Shown: piece after piece, positions 1-6,164 of the stretch
Layout: the number at the start of each line of letters is the position of its first letter
Position numbering within the stretch: position 1 is the stretch's first letter
Assembly (NCBI GenBank): GCA_031277445.1
Contig: JAITMH010000090.1
Location: forward strand, 1 to 6,214
Length of the DNA: 6,214 bases
Direction: 5' to 3'
DNA from: Burkholderiales bacterium
GTDB lineage: Bacteria > Pseudomonadota > Gammaproteobacteria > Burkholderiales > Casimicrobiaceae
The notes under the pieces: generated by a model
The model's database searches: none
The model's input: the letters and a program-made list of their open reading frames with translations, nothing else
Told to the model about the DNA's origin: nothing
Position numbers and translations under genes: made by a program

Positions 1-119
<119 letters not shown>

Positions 120-145
120 AAGCAAGACGTGGCGATTTTGGCGTA

Positions 146-165
146 GGGGCGGCAACCTGCCGCCC
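146..165. repeat. GC-rich hairpin, probably a dispersed repeat unit
   Basis: GGGCGGCA (147-154) and TGCCGCCC (158-165) are perfect 8-base inverted arms around ACC. The unit is preceded by GTAG. No T-run follows on either strand, so it is unlikely to be a simple terminator. Its opening GTAGGGGCGG resembles the 5' arm of the rne terminator hairpin read on the minus strand (GTAAGGGCGG), which suggests the two belong to one family of intergenic hairpins. Confidence 0.55.
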
Positions 166-169
166 GCAA

Positions 170-297
170 CCGCATGGATTCTGCGTCCTGCGACTACGCG
201 CAGGATGACGCGCTACGCTTCGCGAAGAATGACGGCTATTTTTCTTCGTGCCTTTCGTGTTCTTCGTGGTTAAAAGCTTTTTTCCGCGCCCCGCGTG
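170..297 (+). repeat. Composite dispersed intergenic repeat, left copy
   Basis: This block is shared, in inverted orientation, with 6057-6164. Common parts in order are CCGCATGGATTCTGCG (170-185), a variable hairpin middle, GAATGAC-GCTATTTTT, three 9-base TTCGTGNNN units (245-271), TTAA, a T-run, and CGCG-CCGCGTG near 297. The left copy also contains a 7-bp hairpin TCCTGCG/CGCAGGA (186-192 and 199-205) and the palindrome CTTCGCGAAG (218-227), which the right copy lacks or has altered. No coding potential is evident. Repeats with the '(TTCGTGNNN)n then GTTAA' pattern are familiar between genes in many environmental proteobacteria, but I know of no established function. Confidence 0.75.
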
Positions 298-301
298 AGG
301 C

Positions 302-330
302 AAAAAAAGGGCGGGTTTGAAACCCGCCCT
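302..330 (-). terminator. Rho-independent terminator of rne
   Basis: Read on the minus strand, arms AGGGCGGGTTT and AAACCCGCCCT (forward 320-330 and 308-318, one base between them) form a GC-rich stem of about 10 bp. The stem runs directly into seven Ts (forward A-run 302-308). It begins about 20 bases after the rne stop codon. On the plus strand the hairpin is followed only by TTACTTTC, so termination should be mainly in the rne direction. Confidence 0.88.
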
Positions 331-349
331 TACTTTCAGGTGAAAACGC

Positions 350-3070
350 TCAGTCCTTGTTCGCTGTTTCCACCATTTGCAATGACTCTTCCTGAACGGC
401 AGTGCGCGGTGGGCGCACACGCTTCGGGCGAGTGGTTTCGGCCTCTTGCGATTCGGCGGTCGGTGCGGCGTGACGGGTTTCTATCAGTTCCAGTCCGGCG
501 CCGGTAAGGTCGGGAACGAAGGAAGGCGTCGGCGTTTCTTTTCTCGGCACTTCCGTCGGCGTTTCTTTTTTCGGCGCTTCCGTCGGCGTTTCCAGCGTCA
601 CCGACGCAATCGGTTCTGCGGGTTTTTTAGCGGCGGCGGTTTTCTCCGGCGCAGGCGTTTCGATGACCGGCGCTTCGGTGATCGTTGTTTCCGGTGTGCG
701 CGGGGACAGCGGCGTTTGCGCGGCAACATCGCGTGCGTGTTCTTCGCTTATGGTTTTCAGTGCGGTGCCCGTGGTGGGAACGACCGGTAGCAACGAAGCG
801 GGTGGAACCGTCGGTGTTGTGTCAGGTTGTTCGGGGCCGATGATGAATTCGAAAAACGGTTCTGCTGTTTCTTCGCGCCCCGCGTTTTCCTGATGGCGGC
901 CACGCCCACGTCCGCGTCCGCCACGACGACGTTTGTTGTTGTCGCGCTGTTCGTTTCTTTTTCCGGCAGGCGGCGTCTCAAGCACAGCGCTGGTGATCAC
1001 GATTGGCGCTTCTGTTTCCATCACGATTTCCTGCTGCACGGGTTGTTGCCGACGCGGTTCTTCCTGAGTTTGACGGCGACGTTCGTTGTCTTGCGGGCTG
1101 CTTTGCCGTGCCTCATCACGCTCACGAGTGCCTTTGCGCGTTTGCGTTGCCGATCCGCGTTCCTGACGCGCATCGCTCCGTTCGCTCTGGCGTTCATTGT
1201 CACGGCGGCGTTCTTGTGTGCGTTCGGTTTTGTTGCCGCGCTCGCGGCTTTCGTTTGAACGTTTCTGACGGTCGTCTCTGTCGCCGCGTCCGCCGCGACG
1301 CTCGTTACGGTTGCGGTCGCCACGGTCGCCACGGTCACTATCACGACGGCGGTTGTCCTGACGTTTTCCGGCGCCCTTTACCGGCGCGGCAGCTTCCGGT
1401 TCTTTTTTGAACCAGGTGAACATGCGCGAGAACCACGAGGGTTCGGGAGGCGTTTCTTTGGGCGTCGGCGCGGCCATGGTCGGCGTGATGCCTTTGACGA
1501 CAGCTTCCTGGCGCGTTTCTTTGGCGTCTTCTTTTTTCTCTTTGGCGATGTCCGGTTCTTTGGGTCTTTCGGCAAGTTCAAACGAAGCGGGCAACACGTC
1601 GCCCTGATTCAGGTCGTCGTGGCGCAAGCGTTCGATGGAGAAGTTCGGTGTTTCGAGATGGCGGTTCGGCACCAGCAAGACGTTCACCCGGAAGCGCGAT
1701 TCGATGGCGAACACATCGTTGCGTTTTTCGTTGAGCAGGAAGGTGGCGACTTCGACCGGCACTTGCGCGACGATTTGCGCTGTGTTGTCTTTCATCGCTT
1801 CTTCTTGAAGAATGCGCAGGATGTGCAACGCCGTCGATTCGGTGCCGCGAATATGGCCGATGCCGTGGCAGCGCGGACAAGGCATGTGCGCCGATTCGGC
1901 AAGCGCCGGACGCAGCCGTTGCCGCGACAGTTCAAGCAGGCCGAAGCGCGAGATTTTGCTGATTTGCACACGGGCGCGGTCGTAACGCAGCGCTTCGTGC
2001 AGACGTTCTTCGACGGCGCGTTGGTTTTTCGGGCTTTCCATGTCGATGAAGTCGATCACGACCAGACCGCCGAGGTCGCGCAAGCGCAACTGACGTGCCA
2101 CTTCGTCAACCGATTCAAGGTTGGTCTGAAACGCGGTGGCTTCGATGTCGGAACCGCGAGTGGCGCGTGCGGAGTTAACGTCAATGGCGACCAGCGCTTC
2201 GGTATGGTCGATAACGATGGAGCCGCCTGACGGCAACGGCACTTGCCGCCCATAGGCGGTTTCGATCTGGTGTTCGATCTGGAAACGCGAAAACAACGGC
2301 ACATCGTCGCGGTAGAGCTTCACGCGCTGCGCATTGTTGGGCATGACGTGGCTCATGAATTGTTGCGCCTGCTCGAAGACGGTTTCGGTGTCGATCAGGA
2401 TTTCGCCGATGTCGGGATGGAAGTAATCGCGGATAGCGCGGATCACCAGCGACGATTCCTGATAAATCAGGTACGCGCCTTTCTGCAACCGTGCGGCGTC
2501 TTCAATGGCGCTCCACAGTTGCAGCAGGTAATTGAGATCCCATTGCAGTTCTTCCTGCGAACGGCCAATACCGGCGGTGCGGGCGATGGTGCTCATGCCG
2601 TTCGGAACATCGAGCTGGTTGAGTGTTTCGCGCAGTTCGTTGCGTTCTTCGCCTTCGATGCGACGCGAAACACCGCCGCCGCGCGGGTTGTTGGGCATCA
2701 GGACGAGGTAACGTCCGGCCAGCGAAATGTAGGTGGTGAGCGCCGCGCCTTTGTTGCCGCGTTCGTCCTTGTCGATCTGGATGATGATTTCCTGACCTTC
2801 GCGCAGAAGGTCTTGAATGCGGCCTTCATGAGCGCCGAGCGACTGACGCGAGATTTCTTTGAAGGGCAGGAAGCCATGGCGTTCGGCGCCGTAATCGACG
2901 AAGCATGCTTCCAGCGACGGCTCAATTCGGGTGACGACGCCTTTGTAAATATTCGATTTTCGTTGTTCCTTGGAGGCCGACTCAATATCGAGATCAATCA
3001 GTTTTTGTCCATCGACGATGGCGACCCGCAGTTCTTCTGCCTGGGTGGCGTTGAATAACATTCTTTTCAT
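350..3070 (-). CDS. rne: Ribonuclease E
   Basis: Single-strand-specific endoribonuclease, normally a membrane-associated tetramer that scaffolds the RNA degradosome and processes mRNA, 9S rRNA and tRNA precursors. Product is 906 aa. The N-terminus MKRMLFNATQAEELRVAIVDG is nearly the E. coli one. Visible parts: S1 domain about 36-120 (NIYKGVVTRIEPSLEACFVDYG); 5'-sensor R164/T165; DNase I-like catalytic domain with D297, N299 and D340 at the places of E. coli D303, N305 and D346; Zn-link CPRC at 398-401. After about 490 the protein becomes low-complexity: an amphipathic helix SWFSRMFTWFKK (545-556), the likely membrane-targeting segment; an Arg/Asp/Gly-rich RNA-binding tract (about 568-726, ending RRRGGRGRGRGR); and a Pro/Thr/Glu-rich tail. 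Start ATG is supported by homology and AAAGGA nine bases upstream. Partner-binding motifs in the tail cannot be assigned. Divergent from rluC, with its own terminator. Confidence 0.98.
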   Translation of the reverse strand: MKRMLFNATQAEELRVAIVDGQKLIDLDIESASKEQRKSNIYKGVVTRIEPSLEACFVDYGAERHGFLPFKEISRQSLGAHEGRIQDLLREGQEIIIQIDKDERGNKGAALTTYISLAGRYLVLMPNNPRGGGVSRRIEGEERNELRETLNQLDVPNGMSTIARTAGIGRSQEELQWDLNYLLQLWSAIEDAARLQKGAYLIYQESSLVIRAIRDYFHPDIGEILIDTETVFEQAQQFMSHVMPNNAQRVKLYRDDVPLFSRFQIEHQIETAYGRQVPLPSGGSIVIDHTEALVAIDVNSARATRGSDIEATAFQTNLESVDEVARQLRLRDLGGLVVIDFIDMESPKNQRAVEERLHEALRYDRARVQISKISRFGLLELSRQRLRPALAESAHMPCPRCHGIGHIRGTESTALHILRILQEEAMKDNTAQIVAQVPVEVATFLLNEKRNDVFAIESRFRVNVLLVPNRHLETPNFSIERLRHDDLNQGDVLPASFELAERPKEPDIAKEKKEDAKETRQEAVVKGITPTMAAPTPKETPPEPSWFSRMFTWFKKEPEAAAPVKGAGKRQDNRRRDSDRGDRGDRNRNERRGGRGDRDDRQKRSNESRERGNKTERTQERRRDNERQSERSDARQERGSATQTRKGTRERDEARQSSPQDNERRRQTQEEPRRQQPVQQEIVMETEAPIVITSAVLETPPAGKRNEQRDNNKRRRGGRGRGRGRHQENAGREETAEPFFEFIIGPEQPDTTPTVPPASLLPVVPTTGTALKTISEEHARDVAAQTPLSPRTPETTITEAPVIETPAPEKTAAAKKPAEPIASVTLETPTEAPKKETPTEVPRKETPTPSFVPDLTGAGLELIETRHAAPTAESQEAETTRPKRVRPPRTAVQEESLQMVETANKD
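539..592 (-). repeat. 27-bp tandem repeat in the rne 3' region
   Basis: Two adjacent 27-base units within rne encode ETPTEAPKK and ETPTEVPRK (residues 827-844), followed by a partial third unit ETPTPS. They differ at only a few bases. The repeat lies in the disordered Pro/Thr/Glu tail, where copy number could vary between strains without breaking the catalytic core. Confidence 0.85.
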
Positions 3071-3079
3071 AGTTTTAAA

Positions 3080-3085
3080 TCCTTT
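3080..3085 (-). promoter_or_regulatory. Ribosome binding site of rne
   Basis: On the minus strand AAAGGA is followed by TTTAAAACT and then the ATG of MKRMLF, a spacing of nine bases. This fixes the rne start. The site lies next to a predicted hairpin (3087-3101), so its access could depend on leader folding. Confidence 0.8.
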
Positions 3086-3086
3086 A

Positions 3087-3149
3087 GTGCGCTTTGCACA
3101 CCAAGGCGGACAACAGACTCACAGCTTCCCTTACAGTTCTGTAAGCGGA
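3087..3149 (-). promoter_or_regulatory. Paired hairpins in the proximal rne leader
   Basis: Two stems lie just upstream of the rne ribosome binding site. The nearer is GTGTGC/GCGCAC around AAA (minus strand; forward 3087-3101), a 6-bp stem with one G-U pair, ending two bases from AAAGGA. The farther (forward 3127-3149) is CTTACA/TGTAAG with a GAAC loop, extended past a bulge by TCC/GGA. Structured leader hairpins of E. coli rne (Rfam family rne5) mediate autoregulation. Equivalence here is inferred from position and not from a sequence match. Confidence 0.5.
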
Positions 3150-3870
3150 CTGCGGAATCAGGCGCGGCACAACCGTCCGGCAATCCATGCCAGAGGCGAG
3201 ACAAGATGCCGGAACGACGCAAAAGCGCGTTCGGCAGACGACGGAGGCGGAAAATCGGTCAAAAACATCATTGTTAATACACCGATCACCGTCCTTACGG
3301 GACGGCGTCCTTTTCGTTCATCAAGCACCCCTTAAAGCGGGATGCGCGGGCGATGTCGTCGATCACTTCACAGCCGGCAACCTCATGGGCGGCGGCTCTT
3401 TCGAGCGCGAACGGCATCGCGGCCTTGTATCTCTCATGCCGCGCAGATTCGCTGTGACCGAAACCTCGGCGCGAAAATGCGCGTAATAAATCTTTTTCCC
3501 GGAAGCCTTTCGGGCAGGCCTGGTGTGCGGGCTTTGCGAGGGGCTATGCTCCTGCGGTCACGGCAACGGCACGTCTGTGTCGTCTATCTGCGGCATGACC
3601 CGGCTTCCGGCATCCCATCCACTCCGGCATTCGCGGAGTTTCGCAAAGAATCCTGACGCACTGGCTGGCACTGCTCCAAGGCTTCCTTTAAGATCGCTAC
3701 TTTACATCCAGCATTCGGGATTTCCGGGACGGGATGTGCGGTGTGCGACGCCACCGCAACCGTTCGACATGACGAAGGCGGGCAAATCCGGTTTTCCGGG
3801 GAGAAGCGGCGGATGTTTGTGCTTCGCCGCTGTTGTTTGCCGCGCCCTGTGATGTCAGGGTCAACCGATG

Positions 3871-3898
3871 ATTATAAAGGAATGAAGGACTTAAGCAA
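3871..3898 (-). promoter_or_regulatory. Candidate sigma-70 promoter of rne, with a symmetric -10
   Basis: On the minus strand TTGCTT (forward 3893-3898), a 16-base spacer and a perfect TATAAT (forward 3871-3876) form a plausible sigma-70 promoter with a start near 3864. The -10 core TTATAA is self-complementary, so the plus strand also reads TATAAA (3873-3878). The promoter overlaps the first codons of rluC. I see no minus-strand candidate of equal quality closer to rne. The -35 matches the consensus only in its first half. Confidence 0.5.
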
Positions 3899-4847
3899 GA
3901 AATTTGTGAAACATCTGGAAATTGACGAAACCGCCGCCGGGCAGCGGCTCGACAATTTCCTGATGAAGACGCTGAAAGGCGTCCCGCAAAGCCACATTTA
4001 TCGGATCGTGCGCTCGGGCGAGGTGCGGGTTAACGGTGGCCGTGCGCAGCCGTCGAACCATCTGGCGCTGGGCGATTCCGTTCGTATCCCGCCGCTGCGG
4101 CTGCCGACGCGGGTAGAAAACCGCCGTCCGACGCCGCCACGCGGCGCCTGCGCGTTGCCCGTGCTGTTTGAGGACGAATGGCTGCTGGCGGTGAACAAGC
4201 CCGCCGGACTGGCGGTACACGGCGGCAGCGGCGTGTCGTTTGGGGCGGTCGAGCAATTACGGGCGCAGCGCCCAGAACTGCGTTTTCTGGAACTGGTGCA
4301 CCGGCTCGACCGGGAAACCTCGGGCGTGTTGCTGCTGGCGAAGAAACGGTCGGCTTTGACGGGACTGCACGCCGCCTGGCGTGACGGCGCGGTGGACAAG
4401 CGTTATGACGTTCTGGTTCGCGGACGCTGGCCGGACGCCAAACGGAAAGTGCAGACGCCGTTGACGCGCTTTCTGACGGCGGAAGGTGAACGGCGGGTAC
4501 GCGCCGATGGGGAAGGGCAGGCCGCAACCACCGTGTTTTACCGGCAACAGGTGTGGCCGAAGCTTGAGCCGCCGCTATCGTTGCTGGAAGCGGAACTGCA
4601 TACCGGTCGAACCCATCAGATACGGGTGCATTTGACCCATCTGGGATACCCGCTGGCCGGTGACGACAAATACGGTGATTTTGCATGGAACCGGGCGCTG
4701 GCGAAGGCGGGTTTGCGCCGGATGTTTTTGCATGCACACAAGCTGGGATTTTCGCATCCGGCGAATGGCGAATGGCTGGAGATCGAAGCGCCGCTTCCCG
4801 AAGCGTTGCAGGCGTTTCTCGATCAACTGGCGACGCAGGAGACGTGA
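3882..4847 (+). CDS. rluC: 23S rRNA pseudouridine synthase RluC (RluA family)
   Basis: Isomerises uridines to pseudouridine in 23S rRNA (955, 2504 and 2580 in E. coli), in the cytoplasm. With the start at 3882 it is 321 aa, against 319 for E. coli RluC. An S4 RNA-binding domain spans about 19-70 (AGQRLDNFL...GEVRVN...RIPP). The catalytic domain carries NKPAGLAVHGGSG (105-117), the RluA signature HRLDRETSGVLLLAKK with nucleophile D143, the conserved Y175 (KRYDVLVRG), and TGRTHQIRVH (241-250). The ATG at 3882 leaves 18 residues before AGQR, close to the 17 in E. coli, so I chose it over the upstream in-frame ATG at 3852 and the longer frame from 3741. It lacks a well-spaced Shine-Dalgarno: AAAGG ends one base before the ATG. 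Divergence from rne is the conserved arrangement and favours RluC over RluD or RluA. Confidence 0.95.
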   Translation: MKDLSKKFVKHLEIDETAAGQRLDNFLMKTLKGVPQSHIYRIVRSGEVRVNGGRAQPSNHLALGDSVRIPPLRLPTRVENRRPTPPRGACALPVLFEDEWLLAVNKPAGLAVHGGSGVSFGAVEQLRAQRPELRFLELVHRLDRETSGVLLLAKKRSALTGLHAAWRDGAVDKRYDVLVRGRWPDAKRKVQTPLTRFLTAEGERRVRADGEGQAATTVFYRQQVWPKLEPPLSLLEAELHTGRTHQIRVHLTHLGYPLAGDDKYGDFAWNRALAKAGLRRMFLHAHKLGFSHPANGEWLEIEAPLPEALQAFLDQLATQET

Positions 4848-4905
4848 GGCGGCGGCCTGTGGCGCTGGACACCTGGCTGGCTACACACGGATAATGGCTG
4901 ACCAC

Positions 4906-4937
4906 ATAGGTTGCGGGTGAGCGAGGCGAACCCCAAC
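4906..4937 (+). repeat. REP-like hairpin repeat upstream of sppA
   Basis: GTTG-C-GGGT (4910-4918) pairs with ACCC-CAAC (4930-4937): eight base pairs with one bulged C and an 11-base loop, GAGCGAGGCGA. Preceded by ATAG, it resembles a dispersed betaproteobacterial intergenic element that I recall as roughly GTAGGTTGGGGTGAGCG followed by AAGCGAACCCCAAC. This copy is slightly degenerate. The sppA reading frame is open from a TTG at 4911 through this element, but that part is better read as repeat than as protein. Confidence 0.6.
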
Positions 4938-4953
4938 GGTTGTAAACTGAAAC

Positions 4954-4958
4954 AAGGA
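4954..4958 (+). promoter_or_regulatory. Ribosome binding site of sppA
   Basis: AAGGA is nine bases before the ATG at 4968. It supports that ATG over the frame's first possible start, TTG at 4911, which has no Shine-Dalgarno and lies inside a repeat. Confidence 0.8.
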
Positions 4959-4967
4959 AAGACAAAA

Positions 4968-5981
4968 ATGAGTACGTACGATCCCAATGAACCTATCCTG
5001 AGCGCACAAGTATTCGGGCAAACCGCGCCGCCGCCGAGACCTTCTGGAAGCGGCGACAACCAAACGGCAGCGCTGGAAAAAGTTGCGATGGCATTTCTGA
5101 CCGAGCAGCGCCGCGCTCGTCGCTGGCGCATTTTCCTTCGGCTGACGACGCTGGCGATCATTGTTTTGTTCATCAGCATCGGCTTCATGGGCAAGAAATA
5201 CGGCAGCAACTGTCTGAGCGAATGTACCGCGCTGGTACAACTGAACGGCACGATTGCGTCCGATGCCGATGCCAGCGCCGAACGCGTTATTTCGGGATTG
5301 AAAGATGCCTTTACCGCCAAACATGTTCGCGGCGTCGTTCTCGAAATCAACAGTCCCGGCGGCAGCCCGGTACAGGCCGGTCAGATTTACGATGAAATCA
5401 AACGGCTGCGCGGAAAATATCCGCATATTCCGCTCTACGTAGTTGTCGGCGAAATGGCGGCGTCGGGCGGTTATTACGTCGCGGCGGCGGCGGACGGGAT
5501 TTACGTCGATAAGGCCAGTCTGGTGGGTTCCATCGGCGTGATCATGATGAACTTCGGTTTTACCGAAGCCATTGAAAAACTCGGTATTGAACAACGCACG
5601 ATGACTGCCGGCGATAACAAAGCGTTCATGGATCCCTTTAGTCCGGTCAATGAAAATCAAAAAGAACATGTGCAAAAACTGCTCGACAGCATTCACCAAC
5701 AATTCATCACTGCCGTGCGTGATGGTCGCGGCGAACGGCTGAACGAAACGCCGGAAATGTTTTCGGGACTGATCTGGAACGGCAACGAAGCGGTGGCGCT
5801 GGGGCTTGCGGACGGTTTGGGTTCGGTGAATTCAGTGGCGCGTGACATCATCGGCGTTGAAAACACCTACGACTTTACCTACCGTCCTGATTTTTCCGAG
5901 CGGCTGGCGCGACAACTGGGCGCGACGTTTGCCGAGCAAGTGGCAGCGAAATTGGGGAGTGGAGTGTTGAAGTGGAAATAA
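4968..5981 (+). CDS. sppA: Signal peptide peptidase SppA, short S49-family serine protease
   Basis: Inner-membrane protease that degrades signal peptides after release by signal peptidase. The product is 337 aa. A Pro/Gly-rich cytoplasmic N-terminus with basic residues (QRRARRWR, 47-54) is followed by one transmembrane segment, about 56-74 (FLRLTTLAIIVLFISIGFMG). The peptidase domain follows: LEINSPGGSP (125-134), then the nucleophile S166 in GEMAASGGYYVAAAAD, then K218 in AGDNKAFMDPFSPV as probable general base. The Ser-Lys distance of 52 residues equals that of B. subtilis SppA (S147/K199). It has only one domain, unlike the 618-aa E. coli protein in which the Ser and Lys lie in different halves. 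It is 120 bases downstream of rluC on the same strand with no terminator between, so co-transcription is possible. The start is set by AAGGA nine bases upstream. Confidence 0.94.
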   Translation: MSTYDPNEPILSAQVFGQTAPPPRPSGSGDNQTAALEKVAMAFLTEQRRARRWRIFLRLTTLAIIVLFISIGFMGKKYGSNCLSECTALVQLNGTIASDADASAERVISGLKDAFTAKHVRGVVLEINSPGGSPVQAGQIYDEIKRLRGKYPHIPLYVVVGEMAASGGYYVAAAADGIYVDKASLVGSIGVIMMNFGFTEAIEKLGIEQRTMTAGDNKAFMDPFSPVNENQKEHVQKLLDSIHQQFITAVRDGRGERLNETPEMFSGLIWNGNEAVALGLADGLGSVNSVARDIIGVENTYDFTYRPDFSERLARQLGATFAEQVAAKLGSGVLKWK

Positions 5982-5984
5982 ACG

Positions 5985-6022
5985 CCTTCCCCTTCAAGGG
6001 GAAGGTTGGGATGGGGATGGGG
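5985..6022. repeat. Palindrome with G-rich tail downstream of sppA
   Basis: CCTTCCCCTT (5985-5994) and AAGGGGAAGG (5996-6005) are perfect 10-base arms around one C, starting three bases after the sppA stop. The next bases are TTGGGATGGGGATGGGG (to 6022) and not a T-run, so this is not a standard terminator, though the stem could still protect the 3' end or slow polymerase. Palindromes joined to GGGATGGGG runs recur between genes in many proteobacteria, so a dispersed repeat is the likely identity. Confidence 0.65.
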
Positions 6023-6056
6023 TTGTCAGGGATTAGGAATCAGAAAGACATCATTT

Positions 6057-6164
6057 CACGCGGAGGCGCGAAGAAAAAACCTTAACCACGAAAAACACGA
6101 AAGGCACGAAAAAAAATAGCAGTCATTCTGCGCGAAGCGAAGCGGAGTCGCAGAATCCATGCGG
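6057..6164 (-). repeat. Composite dispersed intergenic repeat, right copy (inverted)
   Basis: Read on the minus strand it matches the repeat at 170-297: CCGCATGGATTCTGCG (6149-6164), GAATGAC-GCTATTTTT, three 9-base TTCGTGNNN units (forward CACGAA at 6087, 6096 and 6105), GTTAAGG, a T-run, and CGCGCC-CCGCGTG (ending at 6057). The middle is shorter than in the left copy and forms its own stem, ATTCTGCG (6125-6132) with CGCAGAAT (6149-6156). No coding potential. Confidence 0.75.

Larger units (their letters stand above)
3071..3881. other. Long rne-rluC intergenic region, probable rne 5' leader
   Basis: About 810 bases separate the divergent starts of rne and rluC. Short open frames exist on the plus strand (for example 3187-3486, 3342-3656 and 3523-3852), but their translations are rich in Arg, Cys and Ser, have no recognisable motifs and overlap each other, so I call none of them genes. 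The region contains several hairpins: 3087-3101, 3127-3149, 3289-3305 (CCGTCC/GGACGG), 3621-3639 (ACTCCG/CGGAGT) and 3845-3860 (CCCTG/CAGGG). In E. coli rne has a 361-nt leader through which RNase E cleaves and limits its own mRNA. If the promoter at 3871-3898 is right, this leader would be about 795 nt. Confidence 0.6.

Noticed and set aside
2243..3058. A 271-codon open frame on the plus strand opposite the 5' part of rne
   Set aside because: It lies wholly antisense to the conserved S1, 5'-sensor and early catalytic region of RNase E, has no recognisable domain, and long antisense frames are expected in GC-rich coding sequence.
3254..3286. ATCGGT/ACCGAT inverted repeat followed by TTTT on the minus strand as an attenuator in the rne leader
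   Set aside because: A 6-bp stem with a 21-base loop and only four Ts is too weak to call.
3500..3516. Hairpin CCCGGAA/TTTCGGG as a terminator
   Set aside because: The T-run TCTTTTT is on the 5' side for the plus strand, and the minus strand reads As after the stem, so no terminator can be supported in either direction.
3187..3852. Several plus-strand frames of about 100 codons between rne and rluC
   Set aside because: They overlap in different frames, lack good ribosome binding sites and have biased, motif-free compositions.
4911..4946. A sigma-70 promoter for sppA using TTGCGG and TGTAAA
   Set aside because: The spacing is far too long (24 bases) and no better -35 lies upstream of TGTAAA, so a separate sppA promoter is not supported.
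4030..4965. A 311-codon open frame on the minus strand opposite rluC
   Set aside because: The translation is rich in Pro, Arg, Ser and Ala without motifs, and it mirrors an unmistakable rluC on the other strand.
4911..4967. N-terminal extension of sppA from TTG 4911
   Set aside because: The extension lies in a hairpin repeat, has no Shine-Dalgarno, and the ATG at 4968 has AAGGA at good spacing.
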